Source: JANJUO01 sp942492935
GTDB lineage: Bacteria > Bacteroidota > Ignavibacteria > Kapaibacteriales > UBA2268
Length of the DNA stretch: 64,000 bases
Assembly (NCBI GenBank): GCA_942492935.1
Contig: OW818654.1
Coordinates: 2,728,001-2,792,000, forward strand
Direction: 5' to 3'
Within the stretch, counting starts at the first letter, position 1. The number at the start of each line of letters is the position of its first letter. The notes below the pieces were generated by a model, which saw nothing but the letters and a program-made list of their open reading frames with translations, was not told the origin of the DNA and ran no database searches. This document shows, in pieces, positions 35,747-45,700 of the stretch. The position numbers were made by a program, and so were the translations under genes.

Positions 35747-37165
35747 ATGGAGCCAAAGAAAAAAGGTAGTCTAAGTTCATTTTCATCTACATATTGGATG
35801 GTTATTGCTTTTGAATTTTTTGAAAGAGGTGCTTATTATGGCGTAATGAGTATTCTATCAATTTATCTTACAGATATTCTCGGTTTTTCAAAGCCAAGCG
35901 TTGGATTGATAAAAAGTACAATTCAACCATTGTTATATTTTTTACCTATACTATCTGGTGCTGTGGCTGATAGAATGGGTTATCGAAAAACTTTGATGGT
36001 TGCTTTTTCATTTCTTGGACTTGGCTATATACTTGCAAGTCAAACAACTGATTACGCTGCTGTTTTCATTGCACTTGTAGTAATGGGATTTGGTGCTGGT
36101 ACATTTAAACCAATAATTTCGGGAACTATTGCAAGAGAAACTACCGCAGAAAATTCAACTATGGGTTTCGGTATTTTCTATTGGTCAATCAATTTAGGCG
36201 CTTTTATTTTTCCTTTGGTTATCGTACCTTATTTGAAATCAATTGATTGGACTCTTGTATTACTAATGGCTGGTATAACAACTGGTGCAATGTTATTGCC
36301 AACAATCTTTTTATTCAAAGAACCAGTCAAAGACCAACATATAAAAGAACCACTTTCTGCTACATTAAAAGGAATTTTTGAAAAAATTATAATGGTATTT
36401 CTGGATTGGAGATTTATACTATTTATATTGATATATTCAATGTTTTGGATATTGTATTTCCAAATGTTTGATACTGTGTTGTGGTATGTTAAAGATTTTG
36501 TTGATGCTACACCGCTTAACAATTTTGTAAATGGATTATTCGGCACAAATTGGAAATTCGATGTGGAGCATGTTACGGTAATGAATGCTTTTACAATTAT
36601 AGCATTACAATTAGTTGTTTCCTATCTTGTGAAAAATACAAAGCCACTACCTACTCTTGTAACAGGTATATCACTTGGAACAATTGGTATGGCAATATTA
36701 GCTTTCAGTGCAAATATATGGGTATTTTTAGCAGGAATAATCATTTTTTCAATTGGCGAAATGACCGCTCATCCTAAATATATTTCATATCTTGGTGCTA
36801 TTGCACCAAAAGATAAAAAAGCAACTTATCTTGGTTTTGGATTTCTTTATGGATTTTTTGGCTCACTAATTGGTGGATATCTCGGTGCGTGGCTGTATGT
36901 AAAATTGATTGACAACCCAATGATTTCATTTATAAAATTAAAACTTGCGGAAATGGGTCAATCTGGACTAATTACTGAAAAAGTTACAATTTCTGAAGCT
37001 ATGAAAATTGCCAATTCAGTTGGAATTACTAAAGAAGAAGTTTCAATGAATGCGTACCCTACTGAACTTTGGCTTTTATTTACAGGGATAGGAGTGTTGT
37101 GTATTGTTGGTTTATTATTGTATGAAAAATTTATCGGAACACGAGTAGCAAGTTCTGATAATTGA
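35747..37165 (+). CDS. POT/PTR-family proton-dependent oligopeptide transporter
   Basis: 472 residues, about 12-14 transmembrane helices of the major facilitator superfamily. TM1 carries FEFFERGAYYGVM, a variant of the POT signature ExxERFxYYG, and the first loop has GAVADRMGYRKTL. The C-terminal half includes EMTAHPKYISYLGAIAP and FLYGFFGSLIGGYLG. Members import di- and tripeptides with protons, which fits the window's exported peptidases. Inner membrane. A strong terminator follows. Confidence 0.85.
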   Translation: MEPKKKGSLSSFSSTYWMVIAFEFFERGAYYGVMSILSIYLTDILGFSKPSVGLIKSTIQPLLYFLPILSGAVADRMGYRKTLMVAFSFLGLGYILASQTTDYAAVFIALVVMGFGAGTFKPIISGTIARETTAENSTMGFGIFYWSINLGAFIFPLVIVPYLKSIDWTLVLLMAGITTGAMLLPTIFLFKEPVKDQHIKEPLSATLKGIFEKIIMVFLDWRFILFILIYSMFWILYFQMFDTVLWYVKDFVDATPLNNFVNGLFGTNWKFDVEHVTVMNAFTIIALQLVVSYLVKNTKPLPTLVTGISLGTIGMAILAFSANIWVFLAGIIIFSIGEMTAHPKYISYLGAIAPKDKKATYLGFGFLYGFFGSLIGGYLGAWLYVKLIDNPMISFIKLKLAEMGQSGLITEKVTISEAMKIANSVGITKEEVSMNAYPTELWLLFTGIGVLCIVGLLLYEKFIGTRVASSDN

Positions 37166-37215
37166 GTTAAAACAAAAACCTTATTTAGTTAAGTTTCAAT
37201 ATGAATTTAACGAGC

Positions 37216-37260
37216 AAATAGTCATTAGTATATTGATTACTAATGACTATTTTTTTTTAG
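37216..37260 (+). terminator. Rho-independent terminator
   Basis: AAATAGTCATTAGTA (37216-37230) pairs perfectly with 37238-37252, followed by eight T. It ends the OsmC-transporter unit. The 300 bases after it up to the next start show no gene. Confidence 0.88.
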
Positions 37261-37591
37261 AAAAATTTATAAAACTGAAAAAAGTATAGTTTTGCGCCAT
37301 ACAATACTTTTCACAGTTACGCTACATTTGTGGCTTTTAAATGTAATTTCAATACTGTTATTTCACAACAACATTCCATTTTAAGAAAAATATTCCCATT
37401 ACCCCCAAAGAAATAGTATTATTATAAAAATATTATAGAAAGTTCTTGGATATTAAAAAAAATCTTTTTAAATTACAATTGGAAACAGCACGGTTAATAA
37501 AGATGTTTCCACAATTAATTAATTTCAAAGTTTTTTTTAATTTTTCGGAGTATTTTTTATGATTACATCAAAATCATCAAATCGACGTAAG

Positions 37592-37613
37592 TATATATAT
37601 ATATATATATATA
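37592..37613 (+). repeat. (TA)11 dinucleotide microsatellite within a signal-peptide coding region
   Basis: Eleven perfect TA units in frame-critical position after the ATG at 37559. Read in frame they code for alternating Tyr-Ile, which would form the hydrophobic core of a signal peptide. One more TA, or two fewer, would join ATG 37559 to the downstream frame. Confidence 0.95.
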
Positions 37614-37625
37614 CTTAGCTTATTT

Positions 37626-37865
37626 ATGGGATATAATATGTATGCCCAAACACAATGGAATCAAAGTTTATCGGAAATCGAAAGCTTTGTAAAGAAAAAT
37701 AAGCATTTACCAAACATACCATCTGCATCTGAAGTTGCTAATAATGGGGTAGAAATTGGCGATATGCAAGCAAAATTACTCCAAAAAATAGAAGAACTTA
37801 CACTACATCTAATTCAACTCAAAAAAGAAAATGAAGAAATTAAAAAATTATTAAAGAAGGAATAA
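37626..37865 (+). CDS. Small secreted protein with tail-fibre-type C-terminal motif, phase-variable start
   Basis: 79 residues from the in-frame ATG at 37626, but the likely start is the ATG at 37559 with CGGAG (37546-37550) before it. At the present repeat number that ATG runs into a TAG at 37616. With one more TA unit the product would begin MITSKSSNRRK, then a Tyr-Ile core, LSLFMGYNMYAQ and a cleavage site before TQW. The mature part is the conserved block KKNKHLPNIPSASEV...GVEIGDMQAKLLQKIEELTLHLIQLKK, which in Bacteroidota usually ends much larger fibre-like secreted proteins; here only this end and a coiled coil are present. First of an operon with two lipoproteins. Confidence 0.75.
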   Translation: MGYNMYAQTQWNQSLSEIESFVKKNKHLPNIPSASEVANNGVEIGDMQAKLLQKIEELTLHLIQLKKENEEIKKLLKKE

Positions 37866-37871
37866 GAAAAT

Positions 37872-38435
37872 ATGAAAAAAGTAAATATTTGCATATTGAT
37901 GATGCTTGCTTTTCTAATTTGGGGATGTAGTGATTCTAATAAACCAAGTGATAACCAAGACTTCAAGTATAAATCTACTCCATTTGAATTGATAAAAGTT
38001 TATGGAGAGAATGGTATAGAAATACCCCAAAATCAGTGGGATGAAAACACAATTGAAATTTATAATGATTTTCAAACTCAGGTTAATTGTTTGAAATTAT
38101 TAAGTTACAAGTTCGATGGTGATAATTTTATTTCTTATTATAATAGTGCAACCGACACAAATCCATATAAAATGCTTGGTGATACTGTTGTTGTTACAAG
38201 ATATTTTGGAACAATGAAATTTGATATAAAAGAAGCAATTTTGAAGAATTCCAATACACTTGAATTTCATTTTTTTACAATTTTTTCAAGTTCAAATGGA
38301 CTAGAAATCAAATCTTCAGGGGCTGACTTAGATCGTATAGATAAAATCATTGCTGATTTGCCAACAACAATATCTGAATTAGGTTCCGAAAGCCAGTTTG
38401 TTGTATTTGCTGGCAAATATCATTTTGTCAAATAG
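37872..38435 (+). CDS. Lipoprotein of unknown function
   Basis: 187 residues, lipobox LIWGC at about residues 15-19. Mature domain beta-rich, with no motif I can name. It follows the phase-variable small gene by 6 bases, so it is expected to be part of the same transcript. Translation of the first gene may influence it. Confidence 0.7.
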   Translation: MKKVNICILMMLAFLIWGCSDSNKPSDNQDFKYKSTPFELIKVYGENGIEIPQNQWDENTIEIYNDFQTQVNCLKLLSYKFDGDNFISYYNSATDTNPYKMLGDTVVVTRYFGTMKFDIKEAILKNSNTLEFHFFTIFSSSNGLEIKSSGADLDRIDKIIADLPTTISELGSESQFVVFAGKYHFVK

Positions 38436-38444
38436 GAGGCAATT

Positions 38445-39053
38445 ATGAAAAAATATATGTTAACCATACTTCTAACAAGTATTTTCATTATTAGCGGATG
38501 TGGGAAGGATGATGACGAAAATTCTCTTACCGCACCATCCACAAATGGTAAAGGTACTCTGTCTTTCCTTCTTGATGGAGCAGTGTGGAGACCATTTGCA
38601 CACTCAAATTTCCCTTATGGATATAGTTCTCATGGCATGGAGCAATTCGTAATAGAGTATGATTCAAGCAAGAATAAAACTAATGACCTGATTAAAATAA
38701 GAATTTGGGGCAGAAATGAGGATAATAATCAATTTTTCAATTTTTCAATTGACAGTATAATCTATGATGGAAAATATGAAATAAAAGAGGCAGAGTTTAT
38801 TACAAAATACAATATCAGATATAATTTAATAGGAGCAGATTTGAATTCAAATTATGTATCTATATCAAAAATTCACCGAGATTATAAACCAGCTTTTGTT
38901 GACCAATTCAATGTTTTATATGCGGGGCAATATACAATGGATTCTTATGTAAGCGGAACATTTTCTATGACTTTAAAAAACAAGAGTGGTGATTCAGTTA
39001 TAATAACTGATGGCAGGTTTGATTTAAAGAATCAAGCATATACAGATAATTAA
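38445..39053 (+). CDS. Lipoprotein of unknown function
   Basis: 202 residues; lipobox IISGC at about residues 15-19; preceded by a strong AGGAGG six bases from the ATG, unusual in this genome. Mature part starts after an acidic linker and has the pattern KGTLSFLLDGAVWRPF, which resembles DUF6252-type carbohydrate-free beta-sandwich lipoproteins of Bacteroidota, an uncertain match. Nine bases after the previous lipoprotein. Confidence 0.7.
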   Translation: MKKYMLTILLTSIFIISGCGKDDDENSLTAPSTNGKGTLSFLLDGAVWRPFAHSNFPYGYSSHGMEQFVIEYDSSKNKTNDLIKIRIWGRNEDNNQFFNFSIDSIIYDGKYEIKEAEFITKYNIRYNLIGADLNSNYVSISKIHRDYKPAFVDQFNVLYAGQYTMDSYVSGTFSMTLKNKSGDSVIITDGRFDLKNQAYTDN

Positions 39054-39080
39054 TAAATTATAAACTAAAAAGGAACAAAC

Positions 39081-39176
39081 ATGAAGAAATATCTTCTTAT
39101 CCCAATAATCATTTTGTGTTTTTATAGTTTAAATGCACAAGAATATGAATATGTTGATTCTTTAGAGAGTAGTTGA
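39081..39176 (+). pseudogene. Signal-peptide stub, 31 codons
   Basis: ATG with AAAGGA upstream, then a perfect signal peptide (MKKYLLIPIIILCFYSLNAQ) and only eleven further residues before TGA. It looks like the 5' end of an exported-protein gene whose body has been lost; the dispersed repeat at 39229 lies just downstream. It could also be a real small secreted peptide. Confidence 0.45.
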
Positions 39177-39228
39177 AATATGATTTTTTTTCTATTATGA
39201 TTTCGCAACTACGTTGCTAAAAGGAAAT

Positions 39229-39255
39229 GGATTCTGAAACAAGTTCAGAATGACA
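39229..39255. repeat. Dispersed 27-bp palindromic repeat
   Basis: GGATTCTGAAACAAGTTCAG followed by AATGACA. ATTCTGAA and TTCAGAAT form a hairpin. Related copies occur at 41611, 41881, 42148, 42414, 51511 and, inverted, at 61884-61912. Confidence 0.75.
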
Positions 39256-39379
39256 AAGTGGAATTGAATTCTAAATAAAACAATATGTTATTACGTATAT
39301 AGAGTTTTGTAATGGTATTTTTATTTATTATTTAATTTAAATATAAATAAATATTATTTTTTCATTTTAAAATTCATAT

Positions 39380-41083
39380 ATGTTTATACCAACAACTAAA
39401 GAAGAATTAAGAAAATTAAAATGGGGGCATCCTGATATTATCATTGTATCGGGTGATGCATACATTGACAGTCCAAATGATGGTGCCGCAGTAATTGGAA
39501 AAGTATTGATGAATGCTGGATGGAAAGTAGCTATCATAGCTCAACCTGATATTCATTCTTCGATTGATATTACAAGGTTAGGTTCACCAAAATTATTTTG
39601 GGGAGTAACTGCCGGTTGTGTTGATTCAATGGTAGCAAATTTTACAGCATTGAAAAAAAGAAAACATAGCGATGACTTAACTCCCGGTGGACAAAACACT
39701 ATAAGACCTGATAGAGCTTCTATAGTATATACAAATTTAATAAAAAAATATTACAAAGACCCAGCACCAATAATATTAGGTGGTATTGAAGCAAGTATGA
39801 GAAGAATCGCTCATTATGATTATTGGAGCGACAAAGTTTTACCCTCGATACTCATTGATTCTGGTGCTGACGCTTTAGTTTATGGAATGGGTGAGAAAAC
39901 AATACTTGAAATTGCAAACAAAATTAAGGAAAATGAAGATTGGTACAATACAAGGGGGATTTGTTATAAAAGTACAAATGATAATATTAAAAACTATATA
40001 AAATTACCAGATTTCAAAAAAGTTGTAGAAGATAAATATAAATTTATTGAGATGTTTAATACGTTTTATAAAAATTGTGACCCATTTTCTGCAAAAGGAC
40101 TAATTCAAAATTATGGAGATATTTCAGTTGTTCAAAATCCTACACAAGTATTGCCAAGTCAAGTAGAATTAGACAATTTTCATAATCTTCATTTTGAAAG
40201 AGACGCACATCCTTATTATAAACAAAAAGGCGATATAAAATCACTTGAAACAATAAGATTTTCCATAACAACACACAGAGGATGTTATGGGGAATGTAAT
40301 TTTTGTAGTATTGCAATGCACCAAGGCAGAAGAATTATAAGTAGAAGTGAAGATTCGATAATTAATGAAGCTATTCAAATTACAAAACTTGATGGATTCA
40401 AAGGGTATATAAGCGATTTAGGTGGACCCACAGCTAATATGTATCAAAATGAATGTAAAATCAATCTTGATAAGCCAATGTGTGCAACAAAAAGCTGCAC
40501 CTTCCCCACTGTTTGCAAACAAATGAATATTGACCATAATTCTCAAATTAATTTACTTAAAAAAATTGGAAAAATTGACGGTGTAAAAAAAGTTTTTGTT
40601 AATTCCGGAGTACGTTATGATTTGGTAGTCGAAGATAAAAAAAATGGTGTCAACTATTTAAATCAAATAGTGGAAAATAATATTTCAGGCCAGATGAAAG
40701 TTGCTCCAGAGCATAATAGCCCAAAAGTACTTGCCGCCATGAGAAAAAACAGTAAATATTTAGTAGTTTTCAAAAATATGTTTGACGAGATGAATAGAAA
40801 AAAGAATAAAAAACAATTTCTTACTTATTATTTTATCGCAGCACATCCTGGTTGTGATATGAATGAAATGAATGATTTATCAAAATTTCTAAGCAGAGAA
40901 ATTGGAATTTTTCCCGAGCAAGCACAAATATTTACTCCAACACCTTCAACTTACTCTACACTTATGTATTATACTGGAATCAATCCATTTACTATGGAAA
41001 AAATGTTTGTAGAAAAAGATATGAAATTAAAGCAAAAGCAAAAAGACAGAATCTCACCAAATAAATTAAAAAGGAAGTATTGA
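39380..41083 (+). CDS. ygiQ: YgiQ-family radical SAM protein
   Basis: 567 residues. N-terminal ELRKLKWGHPDIIIVSGDAYID and FWGVTAGCVDSMVANFTALKKR are the YgiQ/UPF0313 signature. The cobalamin-like domain is followed by the radical SAM core with the 4Fe-4S cysteines in CYGECNFC, then IYCTFPTVCKQ-like second cluster (KSCTFPTVCKQMNI) and KVAPEHNSPKVLAAM. The family's reaction is unknown. Single gene; the C-terminal basic tail KLKRKY is shorter than in E. coli. Confidence 0.93.
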   Translation: MFIPTTKEELRKLKWGHPDIIIVSGDAYIDSPNDGAAVIGKVLMNAGWKVAIIAQPDIHSSIDITRLGSPKLFWGVTAGCVDSMVANFTALKKRKHSDDLTPGGQNTIRPDRASIVYTNLIKKYYKDPAPIILGGIEASMRRIAHYDYWSDKVLPSILIDSGADALVYGMGEKTILEIANKIKENEDWYNTRGICYKSTNDNIKNYIKLPDFKKVVEDKYKFIEMFNTFYKNCDPFSAKGLIQNYGDISVVQNPTQVLPSQVELDNFHNLHFERDAHPYYKQKGDIKSLETIRFSITTHRGCYGECNFCSIAMHQGRRIISRSEDSIINEAIQITKLDGFKGYISDLGGPTANMYQNECKINLDKPMCATKSCTFPTVCKQMNIDHNSQINLLKKIGKIDGVKKVFVNSGVRYDLVVEDKKNGVNYLNQIVENNISGQMKVAPEHNSPKVLAAMRKNSKYLVVFKNMFDEMNRKKNKKQFLTYYFIAAHPGCDMNEMNDLSKFLSREIGIFPEQAQIFTPTPSTYSTLMYYTGINPFTMEKMFVEKDMKLKQKQKDRISPNKLKRKY

Positions 41084-41176
41084 TGCTACTTCATTATTTA
41101 TTTATTAAATGAGAAATTGATTTTATTCAAGCAATTTCCTTTAAACAAAATCAAAAAAAAGTCAAAATGGAAGACA

Positions 41177-41545
41177 TTAAATTTCTTTGCCTTGTTTAAT
41201 CATAATGAATCTTGTAGTATAATAGCCAGTTGCAAGTAAGCTCGTAACCGACATCACAGAAAATACTGCAATTCTTCTTGCTCTCTTTTCTACATCTTCA
41301 ATAGATAAAGATTTAAAACCAAGATACCCTGCCATCAATCCAAATATCAATGTTAAAGCAGCAATAACATGAGCTACAGTTTTATTTGATTTCTTCATGT
41401 ATGGGTAAGATAATGCCATGATGATTCCCACAATTGGACCAATCAATGCTGTAAAAGGACGTTCAGGATTAGCAAAATAACTGAATAAGCCAACCAAAAT
41501 CAATATAATCCCATTGACAAGCACAACGATATGAGGTTTGTTCAT
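41177..41545 (-). CDS. Small membrane protein of unknown function
   Basis: 122 residues from the ATG at 41545 (MNKPHIVVLVNGIILILVG); the longer TTG start adds an unlikely tail. Four hydrophobic helices, with small residues and short loops, so an integral inner-membrane protein. No family recognised with confidence. It is convergent with ygiQ and its upstream side borders the tandem repeat array. Confidence 0.7.
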   Translation of the reverse strand: MNKPHIVVLVNGIILILVGLFSYFANPERPFTALIGPIVGIIMALSYPYMKKSNKTVAHVIAALTLIFGLMAGYLGFKSLSIEDVEKRARRIAVFSVMSVTSLLATGYYTTRFIMIKQGKEI

Positions 41546-41613
41546 TAAATATATCCTAAAATATATGTTTGACGCAACTAACAATCAAATATTATAGCAT
41601 ATTTTATAATGGA

Positions 41614-42436
41614 TTCTGAAAAAAGTTCAAAATTACATATTTTTAAACCCCTCCTAAATCCTCCCCAAGGGGAGGACTTTACATATTATTCCTCCCCTTG
41701 GGGAGGTTAGGTGGGGTTTCTTCTTTTAAGCATTGAAAAATGGATTCTGAAAAAAGTTCAAAATGACATATTTAAATCCTTGTCATTCCGCACTTGATGC
41801 GGAATCTAATATATGCAGATGTCCTAAAATTTCTAAGTGTAGGACATCTTCTTTTGAAAATAACATGAATAGTGAATGAATTCTGAAAAAAGTTCAAAAT
41901 GACATATTTTTAAACCCCTCCTAAATCCTCCCCAAGGGGAGGACTTTACATATTATTCCTCCCCTTGGGGAGGTTAGGTGGGGTTTCTTCTTTTAAGCAT
42001 TGAAAAATGGATTCTGAAAAAAGTTCAAAATGACATATTTAAATCCTTGTCATTCCGCACTTGATGCGGAATCTAATATATGCAGATGTCCTAAAATTTC
42101 TAAGTGTAGGACATCTTCTTTTGAAAATAACATGAATAGTGAATGAATTCTGAAAAAAGTTCAAAATTACATATTTTTAAACCCCTCCTAAATCCTCCCC
42201 AAGGGGAGGACTTTACATATTATTCCTCTCCATGGGGAGGTTAGGTGGGGTTTCTTCTTTTAAGCATTGAAAAATGGATTCTGAAAAAAGTTCAAAATGA
42301 CAATTTTTTATCCTTGTCATTCCGCACTTGATGCGGAATCTAATATACGCAGATGTCCTACACTTCGAAAGTGTTGGACATCTTATTTTAAAATAACATG
42401 AATAGTGAATGGATTCTGAAAAAAGTTCAAAATGAC
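41614..42436. repeat. Three tandem copies of a 267-bp modular repeat
   Basis: Units start at 41614, 41881 and 42148 (267-bp period, the third 266) with a partial fourth start at 42414. Each unit holds two copies of ATTCTGAAAAAAGTTCAAAA, an inverted pair of CCTCC(C)CAAGGGGAGG/CCTCCCCTTGGGGAGG, the hairpin CATTCCGCACTTGATGCGGAATC as two arms, and a hairpin AGATGTCCTA/TAGGACATCT. Units 1 and 2 are nearly identical; unit 3 has more changes. No coding potential. Confidence 0.92.
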
Positions 42437-42756
42437 GGGATTCTTAATTAGCATTTTAGTTGGAAATAATTATAGAAATTATTTTTATCAATATTAATAA
42501 TTTTAAGATGTCTTAACAATTAATTAACCAATATTTCTATTGATAATTAGAAAATTTTTGGTAATTTTAAATTTTATTCAAATGCAAAATTAAAATTTGA
42601 ATAATCAATAAAATATATTGTTATTTATTATGCAGATTAGTAATTTAATAATTTTATTTAATTCATTTTTTGATGATTCTACATTTAATTTTATTTTTAA
42701 TAAATTTCCAAATTTCGAAACATATTTTACTATTTTTTTATATTAGAGGTTTAACT
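42437..42756. other. Gene-free interval
   Basis: 320 very A+T-rich bases between the tandem repeats and the giant surface-protein gene. It must hold that gene's promoter, but I cannot pick out a convincing -33/-7 pair. Confidence 0.5.
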
Positions 42757-45700
42757 ATGAATTTTAGAAAACTATTGTTGATGATACTTTTGTTATCGAT
42801 TGTATCAGTTTCTCAAAGTTTTTCTCAGATTATCATAAGTCAATATACCGAAACCGAGACTGGTTCGTTTCCAAAAGGTATTGAATTATGGAATCCATCT
42901 ACCACTACAGTCAATTTTGCAAGTACACCATTGATTGTAAAGCAAGGTACTAACGGCTCAACAAATTTGACAACACTTGTTACAATTTCAACTGGAACTT
43001 TAGAGCCAGGTGAAGTATATATAGTTGGTACAAATGAAATCAAAACATATATGGATTTGAATGGAATAAGTGCCAAATTTATGTTCCACAATTCACAATT
43101 TAATGGTGATGATGCTTTACAAATAACAGTTGGTGGTATTGTTACAGATATATTTGGTAATATTGGAAATGACCCTGGTACAGAATGGGTTGGTTCAGGT
43201 GTTTCTACAGCTAATCAAAATATTGAATTAAAAGATGGTATTACATCAGGTAGTCTTGTTAATTGGACAAATCCAAGTTTAAGATACCAATATGTAGGAC
43301 CTGGTACTGATTTAACTGGTTTTGGTGTTGCTCCGGGCAAACTAACTCCAGAAGCTCCTTTTGAAATATTGCATAAAGAAAATTTCTCAACTATGACTTT
43401 AGGCAATTGGGTGCCATATAGTGTTACATCTAATAGAAATTGGTTTGCTTCTTCATTTTCCAATAAAACATTTGCTTCAATGAATGGCTTTGGTGCTGAT
43501 GTTGCAAGTAACGATTGGTTAATTTCACCAAATTTTGATTTATCAATGTATCAAAATTTGAAATTTTCTTTTAGTTATCAAAAAAGAAATACAGGTCCAA
43601 ATTTAGATATTAAAATCTCAACGGACTATGTTGCAGGCACTGACCCTACTTTAGCTACTTGGACTACATTAGGAACAGTTTCTGCTTCTGGTTGGGCATA
43701 CCAATTTTATGATGTTTCAGCTTTTGCTGAAAAAAATGTATTCATTGCTTTCCATTATACTTCAACAGGAACTGTTTCAAGTACAGCTGCAGAGTGGAAT
43801 CTTGATGAATTGCTTTTAACAGGTGATTTTAAAACAGGTACTTTAGCTGAAAAATTAGTAATTAGCAAATCAAATCCTGCTACACCAGTTCAAGGGGTTC
43901 CATTTGAATTAATTATCAGAGCAATTGATAGAGATGGTTTGCCAACTCCATTAGCAACTGATACAAAAATTGAATTAAAGAAAATTGTGGGAACTGGTAC
44001 ATTAACAGGTAATATGACTGCAATTTTAAAAGCTGGAAGTACTAAAATTTCTTTCCCTAATTTACAATATAATGGAAATGATAGATTAAGAATCAAAGTT
44101 TCATCTCCAAATAATAAACCGGGACCTCAATATCTTGCTGATTACGAACAAGATTTTATGACAATTACAAAACCTGTTTTAACTGCAAATGTATATTCAA
44201 ACGCACATTTGGGAAGTGCACATCCAATTGAAGCAGTTGCTTTAGGTAGCAACAATCAACCTGTCTATAATTACAATGGATATGATGTTACTTTGACAAT
44301 CAATCCTTCTACATTTACAGGCACAACAAAAAAGAAAATCGTAAATGGTACTGTAATTTTCAGTGATATTGTATTTACTACTTTAGGTACTTATACAGTT
44401 TCATTATCTTCACCATATCTTGGTTCAAGCATTAATTATACTGTTAATGTAATCAACCAACCAACAATGACTGAAGTGATTGTTCCTAAATTTATTAAAG
44501 GCGATGGTGCTTTTCTTGAAAATGGCGGTACTGGAAGACTACCTTCATTAGCATTAGTTAGATTCAATGGCTTGCATCCAAATGCAGAATATAGATATAC
44601 TACTGGTATTACCAGAACAATTCCAAATAATATGAGTAATCCTGCTGGTAGGAATATGGTTAGAAAATGGAATGAATCGAATTGGCAATTTTTAAGTAGT
44701 GGAAAGAGTTTGACAAATTATGCTGAATTTTCATCATTCAAATCTGATGGAAGTGGCTCAGCTTTAGTTTGGGTAAATGTTATTCCAGATGCAACAACTG
44801 ATGCAACATCAGGATACAACGTTTATTGGCTTGTTGAATTAGGCAATGCCTCAGGTAATTCAATCAATAGATTTTATACTACTTCAACTTCAAAAACTTT
44901 ACAAATTGGCTATGGGGTAACTCAAGCTTCTGGTATTTACGAAAGCAGAAGTACAATGAATCCAACAAATATTGTTGCATTGTACGACCAGAATAATGCT
45001 GTAATTACTACTGCAATTGTTCAAGATGACGGTGCTACTTTGCAAACTCCTGGATTTGCACATCAATCTCCTTGGTTTTATGCTGATTATGAAAATTCTA
45101 AAGGTGCATGGGCAACAATAATACCAAACGATTTAGTTGGTGGTGTAAGAAAAATTTCAGAATTAGATATAAATGGAAATACAATCAAATCATTTACTGA
45201 TGATGATGGTATTTGGGCTGATTACAATACTGAAGGTAGTAATTATGCAATGGAACCACCAAGAGAAGTAATTGGACAGGTTTATTTTGCTACTCCAAAT
45301 ATTGAATTCAGCAATGTTGCTGCTGGTTCTAAAATATGTAATTTCGACAAAAGTTTCGATTTATTGTTCGATGCAAGAGGTGTTTCCAAAGCACATATAT
45401 ATATAGCTAAAGATAACAATGCTTATGAACTATTAGCTGGAAATGTAGATGTTAGAAATAACAAATATGTTTGGAATATTATTAGAAGTTTGTTCAGAAA
45501 TTCTAATCTGAAAATCAAAGTTGTTAGTGCTGAGCATAATTATGTAACTGATGAAGTTATTGGTTTTGGTGTTTACGATACACCAATTATACTTGGTACA
45601 TCTCAATCTAAAGTAATGTGTCTTAATTCAAAAGCTTCTCTTCAAGTTGAAGCCGATGGTTCAAATCTGAAATATCAATGGTACAAAGATGGTGCTATGA

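Noticed and set aside
41614..42436. Possible CRISPR array
   Set aside because: Repeats are 267 bp long, directly abutting and without unique spacers; no cas genes nearby.
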